From NCBI GenBank assembly GCA_021789565.1, contig JAJYJL010000363.1, forward strand, positions 1 through 7,465: a stretch of DNA of 7,465 nt, written 5' to 3'. Under the pieces are notes generated by a model. The model ran no database searches, was not told the DNA's origin, and was given only the letters and a program-made list of their open reading frames with translations. Numbering within the stretch: position 1 is the stretch's first letter; every line of letters begins with the position of its first letter. This document shows positions 6,773 through 7,465 of the stretch, piece by piece. Both the position numbers and the translations under genes were made by a program. Source of the DNA: Acidobacteriota bacterium. Lineage in GTDB: Bacteria; Acidobacteriota; Terriglobia; UBA7540.

Positions 6773-6813
6773 CCGGCCGGAATCCAAGGGTTGATTTCTC
6801 AGCATCCGGCCGG
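6773..6813. repeat. GC-rich inverted repeat between the two barrel genes
   Basis: CCGGCCGGA (6773-6781) and TCCGGCCGG (6805-6813) form a perfect nine-pair stem around a 23-nt loop. Each arm holds the eight-base palindrome CCGGCCGG. It lies about 60-100 nt after the stop of the right-hand receptor gene. No T tract follows on either strand, so it is not a standard intrinsic terminator. It could stabilise the 3' end of the receptor mRNA, be a dispersed extragenic repeat, or bind a regulator. Confidence 0.55.
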
Positions 6814-6836
6814 CCATCAAACCGGGTTGGGAGAAT

Positions 6837-6855
6837 CACGGAGATTTTGTCCGTG
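6837..6855. terminator. Hairpin after the right-hand receptor gene, possible weak terminator
   Basis: CACGGA (6837-6842) and TCCGTG (6850-6855) make a six-pair stem with a seven-base loop, starting 14 nt after the receptor stop codon. On the minus strand it is followed only by ATTCTC, so termination there would be weak. On the plus strand it is followed by TTTTC. The remaining intergenic sequence 6648-6770 holds only minor hairpins, such as CCGAT/ATCGG at 6733-6747. Confidence 0.35.
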
Positions 6856-6869
6856 TTTTCCTCCTGGTG

Positions 6870-7465
6870 CTAGAAGTTAAATCGGAGGAAAAGGTTGAGC
6901 ATTCTGTTTGCGGACTGGTTGTTAAAAAAACCTCCGGCGAGCGAGAGGGACTTGCCGAAATTTCCGGAGCTAATGTTTCCCTCCGGTATTCCATAGTTGA
7001 CTTTGTTAAAGACGTTATGGGCCATGACGCCAAGCTCAAGCGTGTAACGACGGTCGCTGGAACCTCCCCAGCGGGGACCGCCTCCGCCACTGCTGAGACC
7101 CCGGCCGCCAAGTCCGCCGCGGCCATGGCCGTGACCATGGAATCCGCCACCACCGCCGTCCACCTCTTTGCCGAAACCGAAGGTCTTGGAAAGGCGCGCA
7201 TTCATTGAAAACTGTCCCGGGCCTGTGAGGTAGTTGGGCGGTACCAGCAAAGCCCCAGCCGTTGGAGTGGCAGTAAAGTCGCTTGCGACACAGCTAACGC
7301 ACGGGCTTGAAACGAAATAGGGGCGATCGTTGAATATCGAATCACCGTTCAGGTCCCGCCCGTCGGTGACGTTATAGGGCCGGCCGGAACTGGCCACCAG
7401 AAAGGGGCTGAAGCTGAAGCCCATAGGCAGCCCAAATGATCCCCCCACGAAAAATCGATTCCGAG
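6870..7465 (-). CDS. Oar-like TonB-dependent receptor, C-terminal part only
   Basis: The frame is open to the window edge, so the start and most of the gene lie beyond 7465. About 198 codons are visible. The sequence is the final part of the beta-barrel of the carboxypeptidase-regulatory/Oar-like receptor family common in Acidobacteriota. It shows the motifs SSGRPYNVTDGRDLNGD and FNDRP, ELGVMAHNVFNKVNYG, and a terminal LFLRFNF ending in Phe for barrel assembly. A Gly/His-rich stretch (7056-7160, including FHGHGHGRGG and SSGGGG) sits between two strands and probably forms a turn or loop. A CVSC pair lies in the preceding loop. The GTG at 7446-7448 is internal, not a start. The gene runs the same way as the downstream operon but is separated from it by 273 nt with its own promoter, so it is probably a separate transcription unit. 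Confidence 0.85.
   Translation of the reverse strand, partial: RNRFFVGGSFGLPMGFSFSPFLVASSGRPYNVTDGRDLNGDSIFNDRPYFVSSPCVSCVASDFTATPTAGALLVPPNYLTGPGQFSMNARLSKTFGFGKEVDGGGGGFHGHGHGRGGLGGRGLSSGGGGPRWGGSSDRRYTLELGVMAHNVFNKVNYGIPEGNISSGNFGKSLSLAGGFFNNQSANRMLNLFLRFNF

Noticed and set aside
6593..6820. Minus-strand 75-codon ORF in the intergenic region
   Set aside because: It has no Shine-Dalgarno, covers the promoter and the inverted repeat, and ends inside the barrel gene in another frame.
6867..7208. Plus-strand 113-codon ORF rich in Ala, Thr and Ser
   Set aside because: It is the antisense of the Gly/His-rich part of the receptor gene; its low complexity simply mirrors the glycine codons.

Overview
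The window looks like chromosomal DNA of an Acidobacteriota bacterium, plausibly a Solibacter/Bryobacter-type member of Terriglobia. The evidence is two tandem genes for Oar-like TonB-receptor-type outer-membrane barrels and a secreted von Willebrand A protein of the 'VWFA-related' kind, both of which are greatly expanded in that phylum. The taxonomic call is inference from gene content; there is no rRNA or other marker gene here.

Region 1 (1 to about 1834, + strand) is an almost complete insertion sequence of the ISKra4 type. It has a strong promoter, a small zinc-knuckle ORF (DUF6788-like), and an overlapping DDE transposase ORF in the -1 frame. A perfect A_AAA_AAA slippery heptamer lies just before the overlap, so the two ORFs may be made as one frameshifted protein. 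Bases 1-11 match, inverted, a segment just inside the right end, so the window starts within the left terminal inverted repeat and about ten bases of the element lie outside.

Region 2 (about 1835-6650, - strand) is a three-gene operon, read right to left. It begins with a 931-residue outer-membrane beta-barrel of the Oar/TonB-receptor family that lacks the usual N-terminal carboxypeptidase-regulatory domain and nearly all of the plug. Next comes a signal-peptide-bearing VWA-domain protein whose start overlaps the barrel stop by one base. Last is an inner-membrane-anchored periplasmic coiled-coil protein 10 nt further on. A sigma-70-like promoter precedes the operon and a good Rho-independent terminator follows it at 1867-1896, so the operon appears self-contained. 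An outer-membrane barrel, a periplasmic VWA protein and an inner-membrane-tethered coiled coil made from one transcript could form an envelope-spanning assembly. I know of no described system with this make-up. This is the most interesting content of the window, but the function is inferred only from architecture.

Region 3 (6597-6869) is intergenic, with the operon promoter and two inverted repeats, one of them very GC-rich. Region 4 (6870-7465, - strand) is the C-terminal part of another Oar-like receptor, running off the window edge and carrying a Gly/His-rich segment between barrel strands. No gene-free stretch exceeds 300 bases, and I saw no tRNA, rRNA, CRISPR array or phage gene.
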